DNA of 64,000 nucleotides from Papio anubis (Eukaryota > Chordata > Mammalia > Primates > Cercopithecidae): contig NC_044977.1 in the NCBI RefSeq assembly GCF_008728515.1, positions 185,555,987 through 185,619,986 on the forward strand. The letters run 5' to 3'. A program made the translations under genes and the position numbers. Under the pieces are notes generated by a model. That model searched no databases and was not told where the DNA came from. It worked only from the letters and a program-made list of their open reading frames with translations. Positions 12,453-27,206 of this stretch are shown here, one piece after another. Each line of letters begins with the position of its first letter. Positions within the stretch are counted from its first letter, which is position 1.

Positions 12453-13290
12453 AAAATGGAGTACACATACACCATGGTATACTATGCAGCCATAACAAAG
12501 AATGAAATAATATCCTTTGCAACAACATGGATGTAGCTGGAGGCCATTATCCTAAGCAAACTAATGCAGAAACAAAAAATCGAATACTGCATGTTCTTAT
12601 TTGTAGTGGGAGCTAAACATTGGGTACACATAGACATAAATATGGAAAAATAGACACTGGGAACTACTGGGTTGAAGGAGAAAGGGATAAGGGAAAGGGC
12701 TGAAAAACTACCTACTGGATACTATGCTCACTACCTGGGTGGTGGGTTCAATCATGCCCCAAACCTCAGTATCATGCAATATACCTTTGTAACAAACCTG
12801 CACCCCCGATTCTAAAATAAAAGTTGAAAAGGAAAAAAATGGGCAAAGAACATGAACAAACACTTTTCAAAAGAAGACATACAAGTGACCAACAGACATA
12901 TGACAAAATACTCAACATCAGAAATCATCAGTAAAATGCAAATTAAAACTACAACTGGATACTATCTTACACCATTCTGATTGTCTATTATTAAAGTCTA
13001 AACCCAATAGATGGTGAGGATGCAGGGAAAAGGGAATGATTTATTCTGTTGAGGGAATGTAAATTAGTACAACCTTTGTGGAAAACAGTATGGAGATTTT
13101 GCCCAAATAGAAAAATGTAATTATCATTTGCTCCAGCAATGCCATTACTGGGTATATCTCCAAAGGGAATTAAATTACTCTATATATATAAAAAAAAAAC
13201 AACCCTGCACTCATATGTTTATCACACTATTCACAATAGCAAAGACATGGAATCCACCTAAATGTCCATGAACAGAGGACACATACATTT

Positions 13291-13308
13291 GTGTGTGTGT
13301 GTGTGTGT
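13291..13308 (+). repeat. (GT)n microsatellite
   Basis: About nine GT units inside the ORF2 end of L1 element 1. Confidence 0.9.
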
Positions 13309-13633
13309 ATACACACTCAGCCATAAAAAAGAATGAGTACTGTTCAGCCATAGAAAAGAATGAAATTATGTCTTTTGCTGCAACATGGATGGAACTAGAG
13401 GTCATTATCCTAAGTGAAATAACTCAGAAACAGAAAGTCAAGTGTCATATATTCTCACTTGTAAGTAGGAGCTAAGCAATGAGCACACATGGACATACAG
13501 AGTGGAAAAATAGACATTGGAGATGATAAAATGTGGGAAGGTGAGAGGGGTATGAGGGTTGAAAAATTACCTATTGGGTACAATGTTTATTATTGAGGTT
13601 ATGGGTACACTAAAAGCCCAGACTTCACCACTA

Positions 13634-14031
<398 letters not shown>

Positions 14032-14074
14032 GGAAAGAAGTTATAAAAAGTACACTGGATATATGTTGTGATGG

Positions 14075-14230
14075 TCTAGATTTCAGTCTGGCTCTGTTAA
14101 CTTGTATGTAATATTGAACATAAATCTGAGCCTCAGTTTACTCATCTATAAAATAGATTAATAACATCTCTCCTGCCTACTGTTAAGCCTATTATAAGAT
14201 TCAAATGTAATAATAAAAATGAAAGCTCTT
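14075..14230 (-). mobile_element. MIR, antisense
   Basis: 'gagcctcagtttactcatct' followed by 'ataaaatagattaataac' is the classic antisense MIR tail, and 'attataagattcaaatgtaa' continues the family pattern. Diverged, about 150 bp. Confidence 0.6.
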
Positions 14231-14700
14231 TGTAAAGTACTAAAATATTAAAGTCTTTTTCTTATCAATATTCTCCATTTTTAACTAATTTGCATTTTAG
14301 AAAGTAAACTTTATACTTTTATATTTGAATATTATTTGACCACATGCTTAAACTACTAATAAAGGTGATTGAAACTGAGAAATGAACTGAACTTCAATGT
14401 GCATTTATACTGTGTGTGTTTACGTGTAGGTGTACATATATGTTTATGTTTGTGTGTGTGTGTGTGTGTGTGTATGTATGCATCCATACTTGTAATTCAA
14501 AAGTAGTTTTCAGCCATAGAAATATTTGTGGAATTCTTATCTAAGGAAACAAAGAAAGAAAAGAAAGTCCCGGTCAGGGGTGAAATAGACCTAATATGTT
14601 CATTCAGAGAGATGTTGCCTCTTCCTGTAACACAGACCTGAGTTACTCATATTCAGACCTTTTTGCCCATTTTCTATAATTCAGGATTAAAGGCTTACAG
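14231..14700. other. No gene; one TG microsatellite
   Basis: Contains (TG)n at 14450-14473 after a diffuse TG-rich stretch. Nothing else recognised. Confidence 0.6.
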
Positions 14701-15052
14701 CAGGAGTCCCCAGCCTCTGGGCCACAGTCCCATACCAGTCCATGGCCTATTAGGAACCCGGCAGCACAGCAGGTGGTGAGTGGCAGATGAGTGAGAATTA
14801 CCACTTGAGCTCCCCCTCCTGTCAGGTTATTGGTGGCATTAGATTCTCATAAAAACACAAACCCTACTGTGAACTGTGCACAGGAGAGATCTAGGTTGCA
14901 TTCTCCTTATGAGAATCTAATGCCTGATGATCTGAGGTGGAACAGTTTCATCCGAAAACCATTCCCCCCCCGCCCACTCCCATCTGTGGACAAATTGTCT
15001 CCCATCAAATGGGTCTCTGGTGACAAAAAGGTTGGGAACCAGTGTCTTACAG
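14693..15052. mobile_element. MER1-type hAT DNA transposon with 8-bp target duplication
   Basis: The body at 14701-15044 begins 'caggagtccccagcctctgg' and ends near 'aaggttgggaaccagtg', the imperfect inverted ends of MER1 (nonautonomous Charlie-type hAT). The middle contains 'agattctcataaaaac' and later 'tatgagaatctaatgcc', an internal inverted pair. Target duplication gcttacag (14693-14700) and tcttacag (15045-15052), 7 of 8 matching. The open frame at 14830-15066 is transposon DNA. Confidence 0.88.
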
Positions 15053-16701
<1,649 letters not shown>

Positions 16702-17640
16702 AAGGATCTACCTGTTTCCCAAATTCTGCGTAGTAAGCACTGTCCTCTGCTTCAAGAGTGGTCTAGTGTGCCTGGTGACAGTAGCTGAGCTATGACTTAG
16801 ATCCTAAACTAACTGCCTTTGCCAGTCTAGTTCCTTATTACTACCTCTGCCCATTCCTCCTTTCTCCTCTCTACACACCCTCCACTTCTTGTGTTCCTAT
16901 CACTGAATGGAGAAAGACATGTTTTTCTATGTGTATTTTTATTTGAGAAAAAAGTGATAGGACCTGCCAAATCTCACCAATCTCTATTTTGGTGACTATC
17001 TGTATTGGGAGTAATTCAACAACTTAACTTTAAAGTCGATAGCAAAATGACATTTTGTATCACGTCCCTTTCTTTTCACAGACCTCTTTGCAAAAAGTGG
17101 AATCACCCAGTCTTACAAACACCGCATTTACACTCTTTTCGTCCATTTCTGCCTTCTTTGAGGCCTATGCTGTTAACAGAAGCAGATGCACACAAAACTC
17201 ATTAAATAACATTTAACTAACATTTTTAAATTGAATGCAGTACTTTATTGTGGTTTCCTGAATTTCGCTCCTTCAGAACAACAATATATCTATTTTTAAA
17301 GATAGCATACTGCCTTATACACAGTAAACTAGTGAATTCTTAGATCTATCTTATTAGAAAATATTTACAACTATTTATATATCTCTATCTTATTGAAAAA
17401 TATTTTTAACTATATATCTATAATATTTATATATCTGTCCAACCACCAATTGGTTGGATGGAATCATTTGATTTCTGACTTTTTCCAAGGCTGTAGGCAA
17501 CTACCATCATTTCCTATTTAATGAGTGAAAGAAGCTCATACTTGAAGATTGAAAGTTAATTTAATATGATCTTATTAGTAATCATTAGAGCTGTTCACTG
17601 AATATTCTAGGCATATAGCATAATTGCATTTTCTTGTCCT
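16702..17640. other. No gene; short AT-rich duplication
   Basis: At 17345-17440 two similar AT-rich blocks follow each other ('atcttattagaaaatattt' and 'atcttattgaaaaatattt'), suggesting a local duplication. The rest is unremarkable. Confidence 0.5.
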
Positions 17641-17965
17641 CTTGAAATAAGACGTATCTTAGTGACTAACTTTGGCCAATATAATGTGATCCTATTGAGG
17701 CATAATATGCCATTTCCAGGCAAGAGCCTTTAGAAACTGGCACCTGAGTCATCATTTTCCTTTCTGCTTGCCATAGTAATTGCTAATACTCCAGGGGTTG
17801 AAGGCTCTGTCAGCTTATATACCCGAGTCAGAATAATGTATAAAAGAACCTCTTGTCAGTCCTCAATAGACTTACATTATGAGTGGGAAATAATCCTCTT
17901 CTGTTTAAGTCACTGAAATTGAATTCGTTTGTACAGCAGCACAATCTAACTTATCCTGGTATTGG
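17640..17965 (+). mobile_element. Old LTR fragment, MLT1-like
   Basis: Contains 'actttggccaatataatgtg', a middle with 'ttccaggcaagagccttta', and near the end 'gtttaagtcactgaaattg' followed by 'tgtacagcagcacaatctaac'. This order resembles the 3' half of ERVL-MaLR MLT1-class LTRs. Divergence is high, so the family is tentative. Confidence 0.5.
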
Positions 17966-18019
17966 AATCACTAGAGTTAGTCACGTTATGCTTTCAGTAG
18001 AGCTGTTACTTGTTACCAA

Positions 18020-18340
18020 ACTTATTGAACTCAAAACAGATCCTTTGCCCTGTGGGGCTTACAGAGAAGGTAGAACATAATAAAAGCTATGAAACAAGGC
18101 AGTAGCAATTAAGGGCCCTAAGGCAGGGAAGGAAACGATGCTAGGAAATTTTGAATAGGTAATGGTTACTTCCTGTTGGAATGTCATAGAAGCTTCTAAG
18201 AGGATGTGACCGTAGAACAAGTCTTAAGGATGAGTAAGATTTGGTTGTGCAGAGATGGTTGTGATGGAGTCCCTAAAATATGGTGCTGGGTGAACAGTCC
18301 CAGACCAAGAAAATATAGTGCATAATGCAGAAGGGTGAAT
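18020..18340 (-). mobile_element. L2 fragment, antisense (tentative)
   Basis: 'ctttgccctgtggggcttac', 'ggatgtgaccgtagaacaag' and 'cttaaggatgagtaag' follow the order of the reverse complement of the L2 3' region. Strongly diverged. Confidence 0.42.
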
Positions 18341-19965
18341 GTGAATGCCCAGTCTGGTGACAGTAATGTAGATATTAACACCTTGGAGATGGATTATCAG
18401 GTGGATAGGAGTCAACCTCACCTTTGGGGTAAGGATGTCTGCTTCTTGAAACAAATCATGTGCCTCTTGGTTTCTGAATGATGAAAACATCCCTGTCTGT
18501 GAGTCTGTCTTCTTCTTGTGGGAGGATAAGTCATTTTACCCAGTGGGACACAGAGCCAAGACAATGCATTTCAAACCAAGTGGCTGCATACACATTTATT
18601 TTAAGAACTGCACCCAAGCTCAGTTTTCTTTTCATTAGCTTAGTATTTCTAATATATAATTATTTTAAATCTCTCAGTATAAATTCCCTGACATTTCCCT
18701 TTCTAAAGAGAGAGCTAAGTACCTTTATTTGCCCTCCTATTCTTCCTTCTTTTCTCCTTACCTTCCTTCCTGTTTCCTTTTTCCTTCTTTCTTTTCTCCT
18801 TCCTTCCTTTTCTTCCCTTCCTTTCTTAACCTTTTTTTCTATACAATTTCCTCTAGTTTGCTGCACTTAGCAGTTTCTACTTTGTGTCATGCCTAGCCTA
18901 GAGAATACTATTCATATCTTATTTATATTTTATTTCCCTTCTATTTATTAATCCTGCTCAACCTGGGAATTTCTAACGTATGCTACATATTTTGCAGAAT
19001 AAATAATTTTTCCTCTTTTCTTTGGCTTTTCCTTTTTGTTCAGGCATGGAACTCCCATTGTATCTGTCCAAAGGCAGATTTGACCACATTTAACCACAAT
19101 GGGCACCCATCCATTAGAGTTTCCTTCCTTTCCTGTGCTAACTGGGAACCCCAGCCATCCTATTTCATATTTGTAAACTAAGAGTCACATCACAAGGCCT
19201 CCAGGATATTTGTGGTTAAACCACTCGACCACCTTGGGATTGTGCTAACTCTGTGTTTTGGTTTGAGGGAGTGTGTGTGGGTTGGAGATTGATTTGACTT
19301 TTTTTTTTTAAGTGCTGTAACAGGATAGCATTCCTGGGGTTCACGTTGGTGAAATAAAGCCAGCAGCTTTGAGAATTGGTTTTGTTTGATTTCTGCCAAT
19401 GATATAAAACTGGTGCCCAAGCAAGGCAGGGGGCCATGAAGGCAGTCTACTTGAACAGGAGGCAACTTCCTCCCTGCCGCTCAGGTTGAATATAGTCTGA
19501 AAAGTCCTAGAAGTAATCAATGATGAGAAGGGGTGGGGAGCCAGCATTTTTTTTTTTTCTTTCTTAGATTTCATGTTTGCTCTTTAGGATGTGAAGATTT
19601 CTTGTTAGAAGCCACTTTGGTGGAAAGAGTGTGGTGGCCACATAAAAGGTTTTTCTGGAATTCAGCTACAGTCAATAGGTACTGATTTATCAATAAAGTT
19701 TTTAATCTCTTGGGCTTAAACTTGTTGACTCAGTCTCATTATAGATCACAAATCTCTGTGTCTTACTGTCTTTGACACTGTCTTCTTTTAATAAAAAAAT
19801 GGTCAAAGTTATGTGCATACTATTTTTAAACAGGAGGCTCCTGTCCTACCATTGATGGTACATTCTGGGACTGTGAATAGATGCACACTTAACCATGTAC
19901 AAGTTTTTATTTTGCAAAATAAAGGACTGTATTTAGGCAGGAAATAGGCCTAATGGAATAGAGTA
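18341..19965. other. No gene; pyrimidine-rich tract at 18731-18830
   Basis: The tract at 18731-18830 is a diffuse mix of TTCC, TTTC and CTT. It generates the frames seen at 18478-18870 (+) and 18660-18866 (-). Overlapping minus-strand frames at 19190-19574 show no family resemblance. Two short T/A runs (19300, 19548) are the only other features. Confidence 0.55.
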
Positions 19966-20110
19966 AGCTTTTAGCAAATTCTAGAAATTTTAAAACTGGA
20001 AAGGGCTGCGGAGGTCATGATGTCCAACGTCTTTACAAACATTGAAAATGGCATGCAAATGAAGAAATTAAGACAACACAGCTATTCGATGACACAATCA
20101 AGAGTCATAG
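19966..20110 (+). mobile_element. Ancient MIR/L2-age repeat fragment (tentative)
   Basis: The order 'ctggaaagggctgcggaggt', 'catgatgtccaac', 'aagaaattaagacaacac' resembles a common ancient mammalian repeat with a 'gaggaaactgaggccc' core. Very diverged. Confidence 0.4.
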
Positions 20111-21230
20111 ATGGAGCTGCACTCAATTTTCAGAAGTGTCAAGGTTAGGAGAGTCAAAGAAAGACTAAAGAACTGTTACGGATTGAAAAAACATAACAGA
20201 AAAATGGCAACTAAAGGCAACATGTTATATCAGTTTTTTTGAAACAAAAAATATTATTGGAATGATTAAATGAAAGGTAAATGGGGTCTGAGGATTAGAT
20301 TGTAGTAATGGATCGACATTCATTTTCTGATTTTGGTAACTATACCATTGTTACATAAGAGACTGTCTTTGTCAAAATTGCACGCTAAAGTTCTCAGGGC
20401 CTAAGTGTGGCCTTGTGTGAGCAACATCCTCTGTAATACTTTATAAAAAAAATTCCTTGCACCAGTTTTACAACTTTTAAGTTTGAAATTATTTTTATGA
20501 AACAGCAAAAAGAAATACTTTTTTAAAAGATAAGCTGCTCAGATATATCTCTTTGAACATTAAAGATGTGATCAAAGACACGTTGGGGTTACCCACCATA
20601 TCCCAGACTTTGGGTATTCCCCTGCTTGCACTTTCCATCACCAGCAGTTGGAGAATCAACATGTCCCTTCCTGAGATAACAATCTTGGACTGGGAACTTT
20701 CCCCTTGTATTCTCTTGGGCTCCCCTCATCCACAATAGGAAAATAGCACATTAAAATGTACATTGACACAGTATTTTGAGGTAAAAATCTACTTTATGAC
20801 AATGTGACAGTGCATTTGGTTATTATGACTCTTTCAATCTCGTGTAGTTTCTCCTTCTCACCTTTTGATTTCTACTCCATTTATTTGGCTTAAATCCTGG
20901 TTGAATTTCCTATGGAATGTTCCTTATTCTGGATGTGTTTGTCTGATTCCACATGATATCCCTTAACATACTTATCCATCTGCCATGTTGCCTGTGAAGG
21001 AATGAGTGATATGATGCTTGTCTGTTATCGTGCAAATCTTACTTAGTAAATTCGGCTCAGTTTAGTGATTCAGTGACCAGGCATTTTTAAGTTCTATCTT
21101 CATTCCAGCTCAGGACAGCTGACTTCTACAATATAATTTGAAGGAAGGGTAGGAATACTTCTTCAGAATTTCTTAGCTCTCTTAAGCCACTTAAAATTAA
21201 TGTCTTATAGTGGGAAAATAGTGATGATAG
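20111..21230. other. No gene or clear repeat seen
   Basis: AT-rich, apparently unique. The 61-codon frame at 20553-20738 has no recognisable feature. Confidence 0.5.
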
Positions 21231-21234
21231 CATA

Positions 21235-22130
21235 GTTTTTTAATCTCATGAATCCCCCACATAGAAACTGAGCAACTAGAGAACAAGAGCAAAATACACA
21301 GTCAAGACAGGAAAACCCATGAGCAACATATACAATTAAATTAGGTAACAAAAAACCACTAAAGCCAAAATACACCATTGGTCAGCATGATATCAACGTC
21401 TGAGTGATTGAACACAGAGGGAATCTATTTGACAGACATGAAAAGATAAAAAATCTTAAAATAGATAATGGGTATTAACTGTAAATCAAGAAAGTTCAAT
21501 TTTAGAATAGCACTGCAACTAGGAGGATTTACCACTCTCAAGTGAGTGCACGGAGCCCGTGGTAAGAAAGGCCAAAAGGGGCTATAAAGACACTATAAAT
21601 TCATGAAATCAACTAGCCAGGATTCCTTTCCAGGGCCCTTCCACAGAGGAGAAATGGCAACCAAAATTGAACAAAGTCAGCACAATATACACAAAGAAAA
21701 GAGAAGAGTCAAATACTTGTGAAGAGGGAATCAGAACTAGAAAGTCTCAGAGAGCAAGCCAATCATATTTTCAGGGCACTGTGAGAAAGCAATGGAAAAT
21801 GTGACCAACATCAAACTTTTGACATCAATGGTTAATGCCAAAAGAAAATTCGGTATCATATTTATGATACTCAAGGAATGTAAGCCAAGGGTTCTGTATT
21901 CAGAAAGACTGACCTTCATGTATAAAAGGCAAACACAAAGTAATCAATATGTAAGAACTCAGGGAGTATTTTTCCCATGAGCTCATTCTAAAGAATTGTT
22001 AGAGAACAAGCTTCAGAAAGTCAAAATGATTGAAGAGGTACTATCACAAGGTCTAGCTACGAAACAGTTACTAGAAAAATTGAGACTAAATGAGAGTTAA
22101 AAGGAAAACCCTAGTAAATAATGTCCTTGT
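21235..22130 (+). mobile_element. HAL1-like (half-L1) fragment
   Basis: The 3' half contains 'ccaagggttctgtattcaga', 'aagactgaccttcatgtata', 'gtaagaactcagggagta' and 'tttttcccatgagctcattc'. In that order these are typical of HAL1, the ORF1-only relative of L1. Upstream text ('gaagagggaatcagaact', 'gtgagaaagcaatggaa') fits the same element. Frames are broken throughout. Confidence 0.65.
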
Positions 22131-23155
22131 GTTTAAGCATTAGATATAGCACAACCATTAAAAATGGAAATAAATGGCAAGAACTTAAGAAAAACCTATT
22201 TACCTGTCTTCAGAAATTATATTGGTTGTGGCAGTTTTAGTATTGTTATTCTGAGACTGTTGCATGTGTATTAAGGGACAAAGAAAATAAATAATTGTGG
22301 GATATGTTATTTCCATTATCTCCTATGTCATTGAGACCTGAGATTCTCTTTTTCAAAGAAAGGAAATACAAACAAACATAACACAGAAGAGGATAAGAAA
22401 AAGTCTCTGTAGTCTGAAATTGAATTAGAAGCATCAGTAAAATCTTATGAGATAATTCACTTTAAATACATGTATGTTTCTTAGTTCTTTCCATTCAAAA
22501 GGCCTAGAAACAATGCCCAGTAAAGTAGCATTGAACATGGGTAGTGCCCAGATTGTGATGCTGAAATAGCATCTCCCATGAAAACACCACAGATTTTTTG
22601 AGAAATGAGTAATTCCAGAACTGCTGCAAGAAATGTACAAGATGAGCCTGGAACAATTTTTCATAATAAAAAAGCCATATTATCCCAGAATCAGGGCTAG
22701 AATTTTGTTCTAATGGAGTTCTACTAACTCCAGTTCTTTGAGCATCTTCCATGCACCATATGCAGTCACTACATTGGGATCAAAAACTCCCTTCACAGGG
22801 CTTGCCCAGATTAGCGTATGTTTAGTGGCTCTTTCAGACTGTAACTTCTCTGGTTCATAGTTATGGCTGATTTTATGACAAGGGCACCTGTTCCTTGGGA
22901 TCTAAACCCTAATCCATTACTAGATCCCTTCATATTGGCAACAGTAACTTCCATCCCCTATCTACTTGGGATGGATTCAAACAGGTGTCTTAGAGGCAAA
23001 AATCCCCTTATCACATTACAGAATGCCTTGCCATGTGGTAATGTCCATTAATGAAATCCTTCTTGAACTGGTGCATGATAGATGCCAAGAGAAGATTTCT
23101 TTCAATGGGAGATTTGAAAAATTAGTCTTGTTTCTTTTGGCTATGTGTATTAATC
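22131..23155. other. No gene seen
   Basis: Short frames on both strands (22246-22752 minus, 22863-23184 plus) show no domain, no repetition of codon pattern and no signal peptide-like start. Considered chance. Confidence 0.45.
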
Positions 23156-23300
23156 AATTAGTTAATTTACCAAACTTGAGTTAGCACTTACCATGAGCCA
23201 GACGCTGTGCTGGGTTCCGAAGAGAAAGCAAAATCCAAGACTTATTTGAAATCAGCTCTGAGAAGCTGACAATCTCTTCATCCCTGACCACCACAGGGAA
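23156..23300 (+). mobile_element. MIR fragment, sense (tentative)
   Basis: 'cttaccatgagccagacgct' followed by 'gtgctgggttccgaagag' resembles the MIR core ('ctatgtgccaggcactgtg'). Confidence 0.45.
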
Positions 23301-24870
23301 ACTCATAAGGCTTTACCCAGGCTTACAACACACAATGCAGGGCAAGGTCTGTCATGAATCTCAGGAGAAAATAATTCCAAAGGTGGAACTGCAGACCAGC
23401 AGTTATTTCCATGAGACAAGTAAAAAGATGTTCTTTTCTACAGGATTATGACCCCTACTCCAACACACATGCATACACAAAAATCAAAAATAAAATGCAT
23501 GGAGTAAACAACATAGAAGGGAACCACTGGCTCTTTTTAGACATTTTTAAAAAATTCTTCTACTGTGTTTAGAGATACATTAGACAAAATTACTGTATTT
23601 AGCACAATGTATGTATATAAACTGCTTGTAAATGTAGTCATATTTGAACAGGCTTTTAATCAACCACCATGGCCGTTCTACCTTGGTGCCTTTGTTCCAG
23701 CTGAATCCCTAGTCTGCAGTCACTCCTTCCTCTACCTGTCCCAGTTACAGAGTCCTTACAGAGTAAGCTCTAACAGTTTTTCACTCTCTCTTGGATCCGA
23801 TGTTTCACATATTTTAATTTTGTCTCTTCAATTAAATGTGAGGACATAAAGTATATATGTATCCATGGATCTGGATAGAAAATAACCAAAAGTTGTTTCT
23901 TGAGTAATGTTCAATGCATTAAGGAAGACTTTTTAAAAAGTAATCTTACTTTAGGTCTTTCTACAAAACAAATAAAATATATCTCTTCTATTAGTTAAAC
24001 ATTTAATTTTATGTCATATATGCTTAAAAGGAAGAGCACCAATTCCTTCATGAAAATTGTAAGCACAAAACTTACGAGCCACTTAGCCTGCCGCTACATT
24101 TTGTTAAACCACGTAGAAGATGTAGAAATATTGTTGATGCGAAAGACTCCTTCCTGCTTTCCTTTGTTTTCTTTCACGACAAAGCAAGTGTCTTGTTTGT
24201 TTTCTCTCTCCGTTGACAACTATAATTTTTATTTTTAAATTTAATCTGAGGTCGGTATCTTTTCTTTATTTACCTGGATCCTGATCTTTTCACAGAATTT
24301 CTCTATATTCTATAGGAATTGATGGCCAAGCATCTCATTTTTTGTTGTCACAAAAGAGTACTGATTATTTTAATATCAACCAGTCAGCCTTCATTTCAGT
24401 ACCCAGCATGGTACTTTTCATAATAGCATTTTAAAAAGGGAAAACTTCTTTGTTGAATAAAATACACAACTGTATCAATGAGTGTTTGTAATACCTTAAA
24501 TCCAGGTAAGGCAAGGTTATCTTGTTCCATGTCTTTGCTGTGTTAAATCACAGCAGCTTGTAGAAAATAAAAGAGAACTGAAATATAGTGAATGTCTTGT
24601 GTTTGTCTAACCAACACCTCCCCACCACTTCTAAAAATGCCTATGTGTGTGGTTTCTTGTAAGATACAATTATATTTTATTTTTCTCCTTAGTATAAAAC
24701 TTTGAAGTAATTAAAAAGCGTTATAATTTCTTCAGATCTGTCTCCCCACCCTCTTCTTTCTTTCTCTTCTTCCTCACTCTTCCTTCACTTTTTTCCTCCA
24801 TTTTCCTTCCTTCTTTCTTTTTCTAACTAAAACTTTAAAGATTTCTCTTTAAAAACTTTTTCTACATCCT
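23301..24870. other. No gene; pyrimidine-rich tract at 24741-24823
   Basis: AT-rich, apparently unique sequence. The tract at 24741-24823 is CTT/TTCC rich and lies just outside the poly(T) end of the antisense L1. Frames at 23565-23849 and 24011-24238 have no supporting features. Confidence 0.5.
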
Positions 24871-25822
24871 TTTTCTTTTTTTTAAATATGATTTCAATTT
24901 TTATTTTAGATTCTTGGGATACATGTGGAGGTTTGTTACATGAGTATATCATGTGATGCTGAGGTTTGTGGTATAATTGATCCCATCACCTGGGTAGTGA
25001 GTACAGTACCCAATAGTTAGTTTTTCAACCCTGGCCGCCATCCCTCCCTCACCCCTGTAATAGATCCCTATTTCTATTGTTGCCTACTTTATGTCCATGA
25101 ATACCCAATGTTTAGTTCCCACTTACAGTATTTTGTTTTCTGTTCCTGCATTAATTTGCTTAGAATAATGGCCTCCAGCGACATCCATTTTGCTACAAAA
25201 GAAATGATTTTATTATTTTTATGGCTGTGTAGAATTTCATTGTATATATATACCACATTATCGTTATGCAACCCACTGTCGTTGGGCTCCTAGGTTGATT
25301 CCATGTCTTTGATGTTGTGAAGAGTGCTGTGATGAATGTATAAGTGCAAGTGTCTTTTTGGTAGAATGATTTATTTTCCTTTGGCTATATACCCAGTAAT
25401 GAGATTAGTGGGTCAAGCGGTAGTCTGTTTTTAAGTTCTTTGAGAAATCTCCTACAGTTGCTGAACGAATTTACATTCCCACCAATAGTATAAGTATTTG
25501 CCCTTCTCCACTGCCTCACCAGCATGTTTTTTGACTTTTTAATAATAACCATTCTCACTGGTGTGAGATAGTATCTCACTGTGGTTTTGATTTGCATTTC
25601 TCTGATGATAAGTGATGTTGAACATTTTTTCATGTTGGTTGGCTGCTTGTGTGTCTTCTTTGGAGAAGTATCTGTTCGTGTCTTTTGCTTATTTTTAATG
25701 TCTTTATTTGCTTTTGCTTGTTCAGTCGTTTCAGTTCCTTATAGATTCTGGATATTAGACATTTGTCAGATGGTTAGTGTGCAAATATTTTCTCCCATTG
25801 TGTAGGTTGTCTGTTTATTCTG

Positions 25823-26164
25823 TTGACAGTTTCTTTGTTTGCTTTCTTTCTTTCTTTTTTTTTTTCTTAATTGAGAGTCTCACTCTGTTGCCCAGGCTGG
25901 AGTGCAGTGGCATGATCTTGGCTCACTGCAACCTCTGCCCCATGGATTCAAGTGATTCTTATGCCTCAGCCTCACAAGTAGTTGGGATTACAGTCACGTG
26001 CCACCACGCCTGGCTAATTTTTGTATATTTTCTAGAGACAGAATTTTGACATGTTACCCAGGGTGGTCTCAAACTCCCAAGCTCAAGCAATCCTCCTGCC
26101 TTGGCTTCCCAAAGTTCTGGGATTACAGGTATGAGCCACCGTGCCCAGTCTTGACAGTTTCTTT
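25823..26164 (-). mobile_element. Old Alu (J-like), antisense, inside the L1
   Basis: The body at 25837-26150 has a T-rich tail with CTTT units, 'gagtctcactctgttgccca', and 'gctcaagcaatcctcctgcc' in the outer arm, an AluJ-type phrase. It ends 'gagccaccgtgcccagtc'. Target duplication ttgacagtttcttt at 25823-25836 and 26151-26164 is perfect. The frames at 25777-26318 combine L1 and Alu text. Confidence 0.95.
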
Positions 26165-26852
26165 AGCTGTGCAGAAGCTTTTTAGTTTAATTAGGTCCCA
26201 CTTATCAATATTTGTTTTTGTTGTAATTGCATTTGAGGACTTAGCCATAAATTATTTGCCAAGGCCAAGGTCCAGAATGGTGTTTCCTAGGTTTTCTTCT
26301 AGGGTTCTTATAGTTTGAGGTCTTACATTCAAATTTTCACTCAAGTTTGAGTTAATTTTTGTATATGGTGATAGGTAGGAGTCTAGTTTCATTCTTCTGC
26401 TTATTTCTAGCCAGCTATCCCAGCACCATTGATTGAATAGGAGGTCCTTTCCCCAAGCTTCTTTCTGTTGACTTTGTCAGAGATCACATGGCTATAGGTA
26501 TATGGCTTTATCTCTGGGTTATCTGTTTTATTCCATTGTTCTATATGTCTGTTTTTACACCAGTGCCATACTGTTTTGATTACTGTAGCTCTTTAGTATA
26601 GCTTGAAGTTGGGTAATGTGATATATCTGGTCTTGTTCTTTTTGCTTAGGATTGCTTTGGTTATTCAGGCTCTTTTTGAGTTCCATATGAATTTAAGAAT
26701 ATGTTTTTCTAGTTCTGTGAAAAATGACATCAATAGTTTGATAAGAATAGTGTTGAATCTGTAAATCACGTTGGGCAGTATTGCCATTTTAGCAATATTG
26801 TTTCTTCTGATCCATAAGCATGGAATATTTTTCTGTTTGTGTCATCTGTGAT

Positions 26853-27206
26853 TTATTTCAGCAGTGTTCTGTAGTTTTTCTTGTAGTGATGTTTTATCTC
26901 CTTGGTTAAATGTATTCCCGGGTATCTTACTATTTTCATGGCTATTGTAAATGGGATTGTGTTTTTGATAGGGCTCTCAGCTTGAACGTTATTTGTGTGT
27001 AGAAATGCTACTGATTTTTGTGCATTGGTTTTGTATCCTGAAACTGTATTAAAGTCATTTATCAGTTCCAGGAGCCTTCTAGCAGAGTCTTTAAAGTTTC
27101 CTAGGTATAGAGTAATATCATCATAGAAGAGAGAGAGTTTGATTTCTTCTTCACCTATTTGGATGCCTTGTATTTCTTTCTCTTGTCTGATTATTCTGGG
27201 TAGCAC
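26853..27206 (-). pseudogene. L1 ORF2 reverse transcriptase remnant
   Basis: A 117-codon minus-strand frame with '[20 protein letters not shown]' then 'FYDDITLYL', '[17 protein letters not shown]' and '[17 protein letters not shown]'. This is the palm region of L1 reverse transcriptase. The catalytic FADD box reads FYDD here. The frame is open only because it is short. The flanking ORF2 carries stops. Confidence 0.88.

Larger units (their letters stand above)
10900..12850 (+). mobile_element. 5'-truncated L1 (element 2) nested in L1 element 1
   Basis: The L1 text jumps backwards at about 10916. After host sequence equivalent to the ORF2 C-terminus, the sequence restarts at the earlier 'tacagattcaacactattgc' region and continues to a complete L1PA/PB-like 3' end ('gattctaaaataaaagttga'). 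The insert (10916-12834) is flanked by aaaaatgggcaaacaa (10900-10915) and aaaaatgggcaaagaa (12835-12850), 15 of 16 identical. After the insert the host L1 resumes in register. It contains an older-looking Alu (12157-12452) and a CA microsatellite. Confidence 0.9.

Noticed and set aside
24011..24238. 75-codon frame considered as a small protein
   Set aside because: AT-rich, no hydrophobic leader or motif, no surrounding gene structure.
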